Below, in pieces: positions 1 through 11,140 of a stretch of DNA of 64,000 nt. The notes under the pieces are model-generated. The model did no database searches and had not been told where the DNA came from. It was given only the letters and a program-made list of their open reading frames with translations. The DNA lies in NCBI GenBank assembly GCA_032158295.1, contig CM063249.1:21144270-21208269 (forward strand), in the 5' to 3' direction. The stretch is from Pycnopodia helianthoides (lineage: Eukaryota > Echinodermata > Asteroidea > Forcipulatida > Asteriidae). The translations under genes were made by a program, and so were the position numbers. The number at the start of each line of letters is the position of its first letter. Positions within the stretch are counted from its first letter, which is position 1.

Positions 1-128
1 CACTCAGAAGCTACTATAATGCACCAACCGCAGCACCTTGGTATCCCTTACAAGGTAGCTAACATATATTACATAAATTGGTCTCATAATTCAAAAACAT
101 CAGAAACCTGTCTGGAAATAAATAATGA

Positions 129-213
129 TAAGCGCTTTGAGACACCCGTAGATAAAGCGCTATATAAAAACAAATTATTATTATTATTAACACTATTATT
201 ATTATTAAAAACC
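129..213 (+). repeat. 3' tail of a CR1/L2-type LINE
   Basis: A short hairpin (AGCGCTTT ... AAAGCGCT) is followed by TATATAAA and a run of TTA trinucleotides. This layout is typical of the 3' end of CR1/L2-clade non-LTR retrotransposons. A similar 'aaagcgcgatata...ttatta' tail follows the LINE fragment at 37208-37385. No coding part is visible here, so it is either cut by the window edge or 5' truncated. The 214-774 stretch after it shows nothing I recognise. Confidence 0.5.
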
Positions 214-774
214 TATGGTCAATGTAGTATAAGTAAAACTGTTTTTTGCAAAAACTAAGAATTCATTGATGTTTTAAAAACACATAAAAGCGTGTATACA
301 CCTCACTATTGTAGGCCCATTTTATGTCTGCTAGGGTTTTTGTACATGCTGCGTTTCATTCTAGAATATTAACCCCAACATCCCTTGGAAAAATGTTACA
401 TCAACACCATGTCAGCAATATTTTCATGAAGTGACAAATGCGTCAATAATCATAAAATTTTGCAAATACTAGGCCCCCCCTCGCTTTGAATAATTGATTC
501 GTCAATGCTGTTAACGTTTTCACAAAATTTCAGAACCTAATAGTTAACAGTGTTACTAACTAGCAGAACCCACAAATCATTGATCTTCCATTTTTTGTTT
601 TTACGAAGTACAAATCAAAACTGCTACTGTATTCATTGCAATACATTGTGATCAGTGTGGATTCACTATGTAAAAACACTGTGACATTTTTCAAAAGGAT
701 ATTAACTAAATCTTTCAATACATCCTTTGAACACAAACGATATTTGTAAAAGAAAGTACTGAATAAACTTTGAG

Positions 775-1125
775 TTAAAGCACATGTACAACATTGGTAA
801 TTTACAAAGACTAGTAACTGCAGTTTATGTGACCCAACATAATATGAAATAACAAACCTGTGAAATGTTAAGCTCAATCGGTCTTCGGAGTCATGAGAAA
901 ACAGTGAAAACACTATTATATGTTTACACTGTTTTCAAACACCGGGTTTTGGACACGCGCAATAAAGACTAATTGTTTTACTCATTTCCTAAAAACAATA
1001 GCATTTCAAGCAAAACTATTTCAAGGGAAGTTTTCCACCATGACCATCTTTATACCATGTAAGTTATGTGCAAATCTGTGAACATTTATATTTTCAATCT
1101 TACCAATGTTGTACACACCCTTTAA
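775..1125. mobile_element. TTAA-flanked miniature element, family B
   Basis: About 351 bp bounded by TTAA at 775-778 and 1122-1125. Imperfect terminal inverted repeats carry ACATTGGTAA on the left and TTACCAATGT on the right. Inside are the blocks shared with other copies: 'aacctgtgaaa', 'tcaatcggtc', 'catgagaaaacagtgaaaa', and near the right end 'catgtaagttatgtg'. It is non-coding; open frames crossing it are incidental. Related copies lie at 5065, 44951, 46982 and 58839. Piggybac-type transposons use TTAA as target duplication, so I infer a non-autonomous piggyBac-like element. Confidence 0.75.
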
Positions 1126-2344
1126 ACTGTCTAAAGCAATTGCAAATGCACAAGTTACTGCCCTGACCTGAAGATCCCCAAGCAACAGACAAAATAAATA
1201 GCTGCAAGACTGTTTATTTTTTCTTCCAACTGACACAGGAATTAATTCCATGTGTGTAATATAATGGTGATTGACAACCTTATTTCAGTTCATTTGCTTG
1301 GAATAGAGTATAGAGCATAGTGTACTTTATGTAGACTTATTACACCTTACAAATGAAACCACTGTATCTATTTATATAGGTCATTTGAAAAGAGCAAAGT
1401 TGTGTATAATATAGTCATAGAGAAAGGACCCACGATTTAGTTCACTGCATGCTCTGTGTACATTATAATTAATCTGGGCATGCTTTTCGGCAGGTGATGC
1501 ACACAAAGCCTTTTTTGTGTGATTTTACCATTGTTTTTAAACAATAGCTGTGTGACTATGGTTTCAATTGCTTTAATTCGTTATCTAGTTTTGAAACGGC
1601 AATTAGTCTATGGGCACCAATATGAATGTTTTGTGACAATTTCATGGAATTTAGTTGATGTAAATGTCAGTAGGCCTACTATATAAACAAAACGGGTGCA
1701 CTACACTGGATAATGAAAAAATAATATACCTTAGACTCACATAAAAATGTAAACCCACAGTTTTTCTGTAAATCAAAGATTTTGAGGCCATGACTTTTAT
1801 GGATTGATTACAAATGGTTCAATAATGTAGCCTGAGGTGATGTAGCCATTTAGGGGTACACTAGCCCTTTAAAGATGGGCCTATTTTGCTTGAAAGTGTT
1901 GCGTTATTTTTCCAAGATTTGTTCAGGGGTATTTTTATACAATTGGATGAGCCTTGCTCATAAGTTGAATGGCTAACCTACTCAAAATTAATAAGAACAA
2001 TGAAGTTTAGATGTTAGAAAATATATTAGATTTGTTTTCAGTAGGCTGAGAGACTTTTAGATATTTTTAGAGTGTTTTTGAATATTTAACAACTAGAATT
2101 GGTTGCTATGGGAGGCTTATTAATTTTTTAGTGTGGGCACACCCAAATGGGAAACTGAATGGTATGTCTGCTGCCACCAATCATCCAACAGTCCCACATT
2201 AATGAGAGATCCAAGGTACAGTGTAGCATCTACCCAGATCCAAAGCCAACTCTTGGTTTGAAAACAAACAACCTTCATGTCACTTGCACACAAGAATAAG
2301 AATGAATAAATTTTGTTTAAATCAAAGCTTTTGTTGTACATTTC
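1126..2344. other. Unassigned AT-rich DNA
   Basis: No convincing exon, RNA gene or recognised repeat is visible on either strand. Open frames are short and lack splice context or family motifs. Confidence 0.4.
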
Positions 2345-2727
2345 TTAAAGGAACATTACAGAATTGGTTTTTGCTAACAAAACAGTTGCTGACAGTGTAA
2401 GCACTTTATGTAATCCACCGTATACATAAACTGACAAACCTGTAGAAGTTTGAGATCGATCGACCATCTGGGTCACGAGAAAAAAGTGAAAAACTGATTA
2501 CACATTTGCATAAAATCATATAGATTCAACAAATGAATAAAACGCTCACTGAGCGATAAACTCCAATCGGAAAATTAGTTTATTCATTTCTCATCAAATA
2601 TGGTATTTCAGACAGAAATATTTCGAGGGATGTTTTCTACTATCATCATCATTAGACCGTGTAAATATGTGATCAAAAAGTATATTTTACAAGTTTTTTT
2701 CTTACCAATTCTGTAATGTTCCTTTAA
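2345..2727. mobile_element. TTAA-flanked miniature element, family A copy 1
   Basis: 383 bp bounded by TTAA at 2345-2348 and 2724-2727, with near-perfect inverted ends (AGGAACATTACAGAATTGGT and its complement). The centre has CGCTCACTGAGCG, a small palindrome. Very similar copies occur at 4364-4747 (same orientation) and 43621-44004 (opposite orientation). It ends 16 bp past the stop codon of the minus-strand exon 2744-3264, so it would form that gene's 3' UTR. On the minus strand it supplies an AATAAA at 2584-2579. Confidence 0.85.
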
Positions 2728-2743
2728 ATAAGGTGAAGTCACA

Positions 2744-3264
2744 TTAAACAACATGCATATTAAACAGCTGTTGATCGAGCAAGGAGAGCTCTTCGAGCTT
2801 TTTTGTCTGGCTTCCAATCTTTTCTAACAATACATTGTTCATCCAAATAAGCATCTGGAAATCTGACCACAACATCTGGAGCATCAGACTGTTTGATATT
2901 TGACCAGGGTCTGAGAGGAACCTCTCCCTAGATGGTGTTGGCAAATCAAAATGTCTCATGGCTAAGCTGTCCTTATCCCCTTCACTGTTGCTGCGCCGCC
3001 TCATCAAGCAACCATCTGTGATGAAGTCATCGTCTTCATCACTCGACACCTCCTTATGATTTAAGGCGTGGCCGTTTTTTGAAAATGGTGGTACCTTTAG
3101 ATGGTTGCCGTTTACTTCTGATGCTTGATGCTGCGGCGTTTGTCGACTGGTTATCGGTGAGGGACGCATGAGACTGCTAAGGCTGGTGGTCTTACTGCCA
3201 GGGAGAGTGCCTGGCCCGAAGTGGGTGAGTTGATGACGACGGGCCATTGATGGAGAGGCGAATT
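2744..3264 (-). CDS. Terminal coding exon of an unrecognised minus-strand gene
   Basis: I do not recognise the product. The exon follows a strong splice acceptor on the minus strand: a T-rich tract ending in CTCATTTCAG, with AG at 3266-3265. The first codon is completed by one base from a previous exon (phase 1). It encodes about 173 residues ending in ...LFNMHVV and TAA at 2746-2744. Visible features are a basic, Ser/Pro-rich N-terminal half (ARRHQ, MRPSP), an acidic SSDEDDDF patch, then RRRSNSEGDK (a possible phosphorylated site), PTPSRERF, and a Leu/Met/Trp-rich C-terminal segment with a predicted amphipathic helix. No enzymatic motif or membrane segment is seen. It looks like an intracellular regulatory or scaffold protein, but that is inference. 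The ATG inside the exon is probably not the true start. Upstream exons should lie at higher coordinates and I could not identify them. Low-complexity chance reading frames are the main alternative, but the acceptor and biased composition argue for a real exon. Confidence 0.6.
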
Positions 3265-3627
3265 CTGAAATGAGATCAAAGTAAAAAAACAAGGCACGAT
3301 GAAATGTTTGCACTGAGCTTACTCGTAGTCAGCAATTGATCATAACAGGCCTTAAACAACTAACACCCAGTTCATACTTTGTGCGTCACAGACAATAATA
3401 ATAGTTTTGCTTTTAACAAAAAACGGGCTTAACTCTACCACATTATACCTACACAATACATGGTTAAGGAAGAGCATATACAGCAAGGGAAAAATACATG
3501 GGGGATGCCAGCTCTTTGCATCAATAACTACAAAAAATTTACATACGTGGAGGCAGAACCTGTAGCAACCTCATCATACCTAACAATAACAATTTTTTAA
3601 AACCAACAAAACATAAACTAATCTTCT
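3265..3627 (-). other. Probable intron next to the 2744-3264 exon
   Basis: On the minus strand this precedes the exon and ends in its acceptor. No other element is recognised in it. Confidence 0.4.
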
Positions 3628-3800
3628 TTAAAGGCAGTGGATACTTTTGGTAAATACTCAAGAAAACATTTATCATAAAAACTTACTTGGTAAGGAGCTC
3701 ATGAGAGCTACAGACAGTATAAAACATTGTGAGAAACGACTCTCTTTGTAGTAACGTAGTTTTGAGAAAAAGGTAATTTCTCACTAAACAATAGTGAACA
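3628..3800. mobile_element. TTAA element, family D, one half only
   Basis: Starts TTAAAGGCAGTGGATACTTT, then TTGGTAA, 'cataaaaacttacttggtaag' type sequence and 'acattgtgagaaacgactc'. These match the left half of the fuller copy at 26792-27176. The right half and second terminus are missing, and C-rich DNA follows. Confidence 0.6.
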
Positions 3801-4363
3801 CAATACTGTTAGTGGGTATTAAGGGGAGAGAGGGGGAATGGGTGTGTCACTCCCCCCCCCAACCCCTATTTGACGTCAGTGCTTCCCAGGTGCCCCTCCC
3901 CCAACCCCTCCCCAAAAAAAATAAATTAAAAAATTGAAATCTCGTCTTTGAAGATAAAAAATAAGCAGGATAAAATTTTATTTTTTAAAGATTTTATGTG
4001 GTAATTCCAGTGTCTTTAAAACTATTTGTCTATTTACAGGCAGACAGTGTAGTTGGTTTTACATCCTCATCAGATTTTTTTATAAAAAATAGTCAATGAC
4101 ATAACAAGAGTACTGAAAAGAGGCCTTTTACAAAAAAAATGCAAATGTAAACTGCAGTTTTAATAAGCCACAAGTCCCCCCCCCCCAAAAAAAAATAGAA
4201 AAAATTGTCCACCCTTTTGTGACCCGTAAAATTTTACCCCAGTTTCATCGCTGTCCGAACAAAATAGACAAGAAAAGCATTCCCTTTCTCACATAAAAAT
4301 GTATATTTCTTCACTACTTTCAGACAGGGGCCTCAAATCACAGCATCCACATATAATGAAAAC
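3801..4363. repeat. C-rich dispersed repeat, degraded
   Basis: Long C or G runs (near 3850, 3895 and 4175) are combined with 'aaatgcaaatgtaaactgcag' followed by 'ttttaataagccacaag'. The same wording recurs near 57435 and 63100, again next to C-rich text and phrases such as 'ccccttttgtgcccc'. This marks an old dispersed repeat whose class I cannot name. Confidence 0.4.
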
Positions 4364-4747
4364 TTAAAGGAACATTACAGAATTGTTTTTTTCTAACAAA
4401 ACAGTTGCTGGCAGTGTAAGCACTTTATGTAATCCACCATATACATAAACTGACAAACCTGTAGAAGTTTGAGATCGATCGGCCATCTGGGTCACGAGAA
4501 AATAGTGAAAAACCGATTACACATTTGCATGAAATCATATAGGTTCAACAAACGAATAAAACGCTCACTGAGCGATAAACTCCTATCGGAAAATTAGTTT
4601 ATTCATTTCTCATCAAATATGTCATTTCAGACAGAAATATTTCAAGGGATGTTTTCTACTATCATCATCATTAGACCATGTAAGTTTTATGTAAATCTGT
4701 GATCAAAAGTATATTTTACAATTACCAATTCTGTAATGTTCCTTTAA
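4364..4747. mobile_element. TTAA-flanked miniature element, family A copy 2
   Basis: 384 bp with TTAA at 4364-4367 and 4744-4747. It shares with copy 1 the inverted ends (GGAACATTACAGAATTG), the central CTCACTGAGCG palindrome, 'gatcgatcggccatctggg' and 'catcatcatcattagacc'. Its close match to 2345-2727 suggests fairly recent activity. The 4748-5064 gap to the next element holds nothing recognised. Confidence 0.85.
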
Positions 4748-5064
4748 CAATCTGATGGTTCCATGTGGGGCTCATTAGTGTCAGGGCTATCAGTTATATG
4801 GTAGCAATCGGAAACAATATCCCTCCACACTTCAGAAAATTCACTGGCAGGACAAAAGGTTATGGTTTCAAGACTAATGTATGAACTGGCACTTGCAAGA
4901 ATTTGTTCTTCTTTTTAAATACTGTGTGAGTGTGACAAAAGTTAGGGGGTGCTGAAACATTTTAATTGCTCAGCCCCCTTGACCAATCATTCATCACAAA
5001 CACTGTTTGCACTTTCCTTGCAGTATTTTTAGTTATCATGTTCTCTTATAAAAAAAATATATGA

Positions 5065-5426
5065 TTAAAGGTATTATACAGGATTGGTAGAGCTGACAAA
5101 ATAATCACAGACAGTGTTCATGTTTTGTGTAATCAACCGCATACATGAAATAACAAACCTGTGAAAATTTTAGCTCAATTGGTCATCGAGGTCACGAGAA
5201 AATAGTGAAAAGAGACCTTATGTGTTTTCTGTTTTTCAAGCGTCGAGTTTATTATCGCGCGTGATAAAAACTATTGTTTTACTCATTTCTCAGAAACGAT
5301 AGCATTTTAGGCAGAAATATTTTAAGGAACCCTTTCTACCATTACTTACTTTAAATCATGTAAGTTATGTGTGAATCTGTGAACATTTGTGTTTTCGATC
5401 TTACCAATAGTGTACAGGGCCTTTAA
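5065..5426. mobile_element. TTAA-flanked miniature element, family B
   Basis: 362 bp from TTAA 5065-5068 to TTAA 5423-5426. The ends are imperfect inverted repeats (GGTATTATACAGGATTGGTA versus the complement of TACCAATAGTGTACAGGGCC). Shared inner blocks are 'aacctgtgaaaattttagc', 'tcaattggtcatcgaggtc', 'acgagaaaatagtgaaaa' and 'catgtaagttatgtgtgaat'. Nothing recognised lies between it and 5753. Confidence 0.8.
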
Positions 5427-5752
5427 ACATTCCAATGTTTGTGGAAGTGGAAGCCAATTATTTACAAGCAAACTATGAGTGAAACTAGAATCTTTTTGTT
5501 GTCTTATTAATGACAGAGTGCCTTCAGAGGAATGTGGGAACAAAATTGTAAAATGCCATCCTAAACTATTTTTTATTTTGCTATTTATAATTAAAAGGAA
5601 TTTAAATTTGAGTGGCCAAAATATTTAAATTTCACATTTGTTCCAAATCATAACCTGACACTGGATGACACCTAGAACAACATCTTGTGAGGATTGGTTC
5701 CACAAAATTTGTACCAAATAAGTTGCGATTGTCATGTGCCCACAAAAAGGGT

Positions 5753-5902
5753 TTAAAGGAAGGATATACTTTTGGTAATTGTCAAAGACTAGTATCCTTA
5801 CTTGGTGTATCCCAGCATATGCATAAAATACAAAACCTGTGAAAATTTGGGCTCAATAGGTAATCAATGTTGCAAGAAAATACTGGAGGAAAATTGAAAA
5901 AC
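5753..5902. mobile_element. TTAA element, family D, truncated
   Basis: Starts TTAAAGGAAGGATATACTTT with TTGGTAATTGTCAAAGACTAG, then 'aacctgtgaaaatttgggc' and 'gcaagaaaatac'. It parallels the left half of 24954-25308. The second half is absent; a different repeat (5908-6000) follows directly. Confidence 0.6.
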
Positions 5903-5907
5903 ACAAG

Positions 5908-6000
5908 ATCGCCTGACTTGTGGGGTCATGAGTTTACTGGCCAAAAGCTAAAATCACTGGCCTCGGGGCTGCTGTCCAGTGTAAGAATCAAGCCCTGTAT
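5908..6000 (+). repeat. Dispersed repeat, pair with 61828-61925
   Basis: Shares 'catgagtttactggcc', 'atcactggcctcg' and 'gtccagtgtaa' followed by 'gccctg', in the same order and spacing, with 61828-61925. The class is unknown. Confidence 0.6.
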
Positions 6001-7491
6001 ATGTAGGCCTACACTGCAAAAACTCAGATTATTACGCAGAGAATAGCCAATTTAGATTTCTTTACACTCAAAGGCTGAACTGCAATGTTGCACCTAGCAA
6101 TGTGACATGTCAGCCCAGTCACTGGATAAACAATTTTGACACCCTTCTAAACATGGCTTATAAACGTAATTATCAATTAGAATTTTTTTTTCAGAAACCT
6201 TTTTTTTTAAACCTTGAAAGTCAGACTCATTGGTGTGTGGATTTTAAAAGAAATTGATTTATAGGACAACGATTTTGATATTTTGTCCAGTGTTGGGTAA
6301 CACATCAACCATGTTCGCCCATTTTATTTACTTATTTATTTTACAGTGTGCCAATTAGGCCTATGTAGTAATACATTGCCAAAGGCAATAAAAGCAGCTC
6401 AACAAAGAAACCACATAATTTTCTGCATTTTACCCGTCCGAGTACAATCAAGTACTAGCCTATATGCCAGTACAAACAAATTATCACACGTTTGTTTGGT
6501 GTGAAACTTAACGATATGTAATGGATATCAGTGTTATCTTAAACGCAGTAATTAAATTCACCCCATACAAGTAAAGTAATGTGCTGTCAGGCATTTGCAT
6601 TCCCAGAACTATTAGTTTGATTCGTTTCTTTGGTGCACAGCTGACTGTCTATATTAAAGCTTGCAGCACTTTGGAATGGTCATCGGTGTCAATTGGTGTA
6701 GTTTGGTAGTGATGCAGTCACCAGGATGCTCTTATTTTTTCAACATTTTAGGCCAGCAGGGACTCCAGCATTTGCCCACCAACCATGCAGTTACTGCTTG
6801 ACCTTATTACAAAACTATCAATGTAACCCTAGACCACAGTTGTCAATTTCATAGCATGATCATAGCAAATATAAAATATGTTGCTGCTACAGCTAGCTAC
6901 CAGTCAAAATGTCAAGTTATGACTATCAGTTACAACTGGTTCCATGCTGTCTTATGTCTATTATAGTAGCGAAAAACATTTGTACAGAACACTATTTTTA
7001 TGAAATGGAGCCAAGTGTATTATTTTGGGTTTAACTGCAAAAAACAAATATGCTACAAGAGCTACCAGTAAAAAACCAAGTTGTGGCTATTGACCTTTTG
7101 TTAAGCGAATACATTTCATGCATTTGAACAGAAATTGACTGCATTTTGATTAATTGAAATGGAGAAGGAGTAAATTTGTTTACGGCTTAAACCGCTCCTA
7201 TTTATTTTACTTGACTTTACTCAATTTTGCTGGTTGTGTGAGCAACATTACATTACATTATTATCACTCCATTTTCAAACCATTCTAAATCCACATAAAC
7301 CCAGCCCTTTTCCACATTTTATATGCTGTTCTTTTCACTACTGAACTAGGACAAACATTGTGTATGTACATTGGCCTATTACTTACACTTAATTGTATTT
7401 CCAAGAGCACTTTAGTCTCAAAATATTTAATTGTTTTTCCATTTAAGTATATCATCCATTATAAATGACAGCAACACAACAAGAAACAACT
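6001..7491. other. Unassigned DNA
   Basis: No exon, RNA gene or clear repeat recognised. It is AT-rich with short incidental open frames only. Confidence 0.4.
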
Positions 7492-7566
7492 GAGCTTAGG
7501 ACGCTGATGCTGGACCGGGATGCGTGGAAGACGACCATCAGAGTTTCCCGAGAAGGCGTCGGCTGA
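7492..7566 (+). pseudogene. 3' end of a LINE reverse-transcriptase ORF
   Basis: Reads in frame as ELRTLMLDRDAWKTTIRVSR and a few more residues to a TGA at 7564-7566. A final Leu/Arg-rich helix with DRxxW just before the stop is the usual C-terminus of several non-LTR retrotransposon polyproteins. Upstream domains are missing, as expected for a 5'-truncated insertion. The match rests on about 25 residues only. Confidence 0.4.
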
Positions 7567-7699
7567 AGACAACCTCTCGCTCAACTACTATAAATGACAT
7601 TGATGTATGTATACATCGTCTCATTCTGTCACACACTGTATATGAGAATTTCAATTAAGACAACCCAAGGACACAAAAACAAGGCATACCAATTAAACT

Positions 7700-7905
7700 C
7701 CAAGCCAAGTATCCCCATGGAGAGAGACAAGGAAGAAAGTTTCAGTTTTCGGAGAAAAACCCCAGAGAAATATATTCCAAGGAAAACCCATGCAATCAGG
7801 TGGGGACTGAAAACCCAATCCACATAGTGCTCCCAGTGGGATTTGGACTGGGGTCCTAGAGGTGGAAGGCAAAGGAAAGAAATCACTACCCCAACCCGAC
7901 CGTCC
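7700..7905 (-). mobile_element. tRNA-derived SINE, type M
   Basis: On the minus strand it begins with GGACGGTCGGGTTGGGGTAGTG (an A-box-like block) and has GACCCCAGTCCAAATCCCAC (B-box-like, GTTCGAATCC consensus). A body follows with GGATTGGGTTTTCAGTCCCC, 'tgcatgggttttcctt' and 'tctctggggtttttctcc'. The tRNA-like promoter plus unrelated body marks a SINE rather than a tRNA gene. It abuts the truncated family F element at 7906. Confidence 0.6.
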
Positions 7906-8198
7906 AATGAATATGGTTGGAAAGATGTTTTAAAAGTAGAATATAATGATCCACACAAATATGCCTCGAAATTTCATTTTACTTGGTGAACTAACACGGT
8001 CTGCATTTAGTAGAACCAAATTTTTGACCCCACAAAATGGCGGACCAGGTTAGTTCACGAAGTAAAAGCAAAACCACACAATTTCGAGGCATATTTGTGT
8101 GGATGATTATATTCTGCTTTAAAACATCTTTCCAACTATGTTCATTTCATAAGAAGAGCCCAAAGCGCCAGATCCAAGACGATATGTCCCTATAATCA
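7906..8198. mobile_element. Family F inverted-repeat element, left end missing
   Basis: Two long arms run in opposite orientation: 'atggttggaaagatgtttta' with 'ccacacaaatatgcctcgaa' on the left, and their complements near 8075-8145. Between them lies 'acaaaatggcgga'. The right end 'gatatgtcccta' corresponds to CAATGTGTCCCTTTAA of the complete copy at 12368-12643. The left terminus is lost where the SINE abuts. Confidence 0.7.
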
Positions 8199-8442
8199 TG
8201 CTGTGGCAACTTGTAGAGCGTGACCAAACTAAGGACAAAAAGGTTTAACAGAATATTTGGATGACATTGTGCACGTGTTCTAATTAAAATTCATAGATTT
8301 AATGAAGGCTTTAATGCAGTGTATTCTGTCACACATACAGAGTGCATGTTAAACTAAATATAAATAAGAACACATTATCAGTTGGGGGAAATGTTTGTTC
8401 ACTGTCATCTTTTATAAAAAATATCTCATTAATCAGAGCTTT

Positions 8443-8652
8443 AATAAACCACAAGGGAAAGTGACTGGGTAAATTTTGTATAATATAGTGTTGAACAAAG
8501 AAAAATTTACTAGAGCGGAACTTCAACCTGCGACCTTCGAGTTTACGTTCAGATATTGACAACATAGGGAAACATCGGGCTAAGATAGCTCAGTTGGTAG
8601 AGTGCTGGCACGTTAGTCTGGAGGTCGCATGTTCAAGTCCCACTTGTTGAAC
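8443..8652. mobile_element. Inverted pair of tRNA-like SINE heads, type T
   Basis: At 8443-8545 a minus-strand copy runs from its tail (ccacaagggaaagtgactgg) through GTTGAACAAAG to a degenerate B box. At 8550-8652 a plus-strand copy starts AGATATTGACAACATAGGG, has the A box TAGCTCAGTTGGTAGAG and B-box-like ATGTTCAAGTCCC, and ends CTTGTTGAAC. The two face each other. Other copies are at 27253, 33196 and 54081. The flanking leader and lack of a clean cloverleaf argue against a functional tRNA. Confidence 0.65.
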
Positions 8653-10444
8653 TCAAAATTATTCAGAACTGTGTAAACATTGCACTGTGATATGCATCTG
8701 ATGACGAATGCAAAGTTAACTGATTAATCTGTGAAAGTTAAAGAAAAAACAGTGAAGTGCATTCAATGTGGAGTGTTTTTTTAATTCAGTAAAGACACTA
8801 AAATGTCATTTCTATTTTACTTCCAAAACCGAGATACTAAACATGAATTCACTCTCTTTGCTTACAATTTTTAAGAGTCTGTTTTCTATACTAGCTGTTT
8901 AGGCAAGAACATTTTATTGCTCATTAGAAAAATCTTGCTAACCCCATGAAACATCGCAATTTACTACAGGAGAATGGACAAAAAAAGTGCAGATTCTGTC
9001 ATGAGTGTACAAACCAAAGGCCACTAAATCTTTTTTGGGGAAAAGTATTGGCTATGAGAAGAACTGGCTCTTCCAAAGCCATCGCTTCTCCCAAATGAGT
9101 TTTCTACATGGTTGTACCAGCAAATTTCCTGCATTAAAGTTTTTCTTATGATCTACACCAAAGCTTCAAACATGAAACACCGATGTGCTGTCTCTGTCTC
9201 TTTTTTCAAGTCCACATGTATTAATAGTGACAGCTATTCTAGCTGATGGCATCGACTACAACAGCCATCAGCGCTGGCAAACTAATTGACAAGAATAAAT
9301 GACCAGCTCACCAGGACAATATAAAGCCAACCCCAATTTTAGAAGTATAATAACCCCTCCAGTATCACGATTCAATTTGTGGGAAATCGGATACATTTGT
9401 GGTGTGATGGTGGGAAGCATGTGTCCCTGATGAATGATAATTAGTGGCTGATGCAAACTCAAATTTCATGCTTGAGTTTGCACTTTACCAGGTAAGAAAA
9501 AGCGCACCAAATTACAAGGTAATACTTTGGTGTGAGTCTCTATAATGTTTCTTATGCGCTCAAGTACATGCAATAAATCCAACAAGCAAAAGTGGCAGGT
9601 TTGAACAGCAGAATACTGGGACATGTGTGTGCTGTCCCCAGGGATTATGATTTTAATAAACATTGGCCAGATGCCGCAGAAAAAATGCACAAAGTAGCAT
9701 AAGTATGAACTTACCATATACATACAAACATAAAATTTATACCACGCTTATTCACAAATGGGTCTATAAGAGCCTCGACAGACTACTGCAATAGGGCTGG
9801 ATATAGAAGATACAAAAACAATAACTAGAGAACAAAATTCAATATTGTGCAAAAACAGAATAAGTTTTAAGCATTAAAACCTTACAGCGATGCACCCAAC
9901 CACAGTGCTTTGGCATATATCAAGAAAAACATAACCATTTCAAAATGGTAGATCCCAACCCTGTGATACTCCTTGATATCCTGCAGTGTACCAATACACA
10001 TGTTTTAGGAGGGGTGTCAATCAACAGGGGTGGTCAATTTGGTCAGGAGGGGTGGTGAAAAAAAATGTTTTCCCATAGATCATGCACAAACTCCTATCTC
10101 TGAGGCACGCGGGCCACAGAGCACTACCACAGCTTGGTGGTAAGGCATGTTGTGTCTGACCGCTCTAGGTTCAATGGGCTTTTGTGAATGAAGGTCTTAT
10201 GATCTTGTGCCGACAGCAGACTGGTTTAGCAAACATAAATCATTGAGATAAGGCAGAACAGACCCTCTAACCTCTTAACCTATCAAAGGGGCCTGCCACA
10301 CCTTTGTGGCAGGATGACGTAACACCTTTGGGATCAAGAAGGTGCCTCGTTGCAAGGTTAAAAGAGCCAGCATCTCTGATGAAGAGTGGGAGCATGTTCT
10401 ATGGTAGTCTCGGGTCAAGACGTCAGTGATCGATAGTAGATAGT
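8653..10444. other. Unassigned DNA
   Basis: No gene recognised. Isolated donor-like sites (CCAG|GTAAGA near 9490 on plus, TATG|GTAAGT near 9711 on minus) lack convincing partner acceptors. A degenerate tRNA-like stretch around 10109-10180 may be another SINE remnant. Confidence 0.35.
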
Positions 10445-10459
10445 GAAAATTTGTAATAG

Positions 10460-10690
10460 TGCTTCAGACATATTCAAGTACTTTGTTTTATAGAATTCAC
10501 CTTTTGCACGATCAGCCAGTTGCGTGTAGAGAATCGATTTGGGAGACAGCAGTGAATAGAAGCATTATAAAACTCTGTATTGTCACAGAATGTAATGACA
10601 CTTTCATCCAAACAGATAAATACAACACAAATGAAGCATGAAGTCGAGGCTCTGCACGCACATGGCAGATCTGAGCAAGTAGTGAATAGA
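10460..10690. repeat. Dispersed repeat, inverted partner at 24134-24345
   Basis: Shares, in inverse order, 'gaggctctgcacgcacatgg', 'tgacactttcatccaaacag', 'gggagacagcagtgaataga' and 'cattataaaactctgtattg' with 24134-24345. The short open frames on both strands here are products of the repeat, not genes. Confidence 0.6.
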
Positions 10691-10844
10691 CCTTGCAAGT
10701 CCACACACATACCCATTCCCATCAAGGTAATTCTGTGGACATTTTCTTTAAATTGTTAAAAAAAAAAAAAAAAAAACAGATCCCATTGTTTGAGTACGCA
10801 TAAAAGACCTATCACGCTCCATCCCCTGATATTATTTTTAAAGT

Positions 10845-10942
10845 ATTTGAAGAAACAGAATCATGCACACTTAAAATATAATATGGCTGGGAACAATTTG
10901 GTCAAGGAAGTTCAAATACGCGCGGATCTTGCACAGTCTTAA
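10845..10942 (+). repeat. Dispersed repeat, pair with 12848-12950
   Basis: Shares 'ttgaagaaacag', 'aatatggctgggaacaattt', 'gaagtt' and 'cttgcacagtc' in the same order with 12848-12950. A pure poly(A) run of 18 lies just upstream at 10759-10776. Confidence 0.5.
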
Positions 10943-11140
10943 AGCAGTGATGTGCAACAAATAATCATTTGATTGCAATTTAATTATCGCTTCATTCCAT
11001 TCAACTGCAATCAATCATAAAATTCTCCATCTGAGATTATTTTTTACCTCATTCCACATAATTGCACTAACATGTGGTGTTCCTGTCAAGATCAAAGGCA
11101 CAGAATAAATGCACCTATAATTCATATGAGTCGGTTGTGG

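Noticed and set aside
560..913. A 117-codon minus-strand gene
   Set aside because: Its first third lies inside a TTAA element, and it has no splice sites, motifs or codon signal.
8579..8650. A tRNA gene (TAGCTCAGTTGGTAGAG plus B box)
   Set aside because: The same tRNA-like head with the same leader and tail recurs at 27253, 33196 and 54081 and the arms do not pair cleanly, so it is a SINE.
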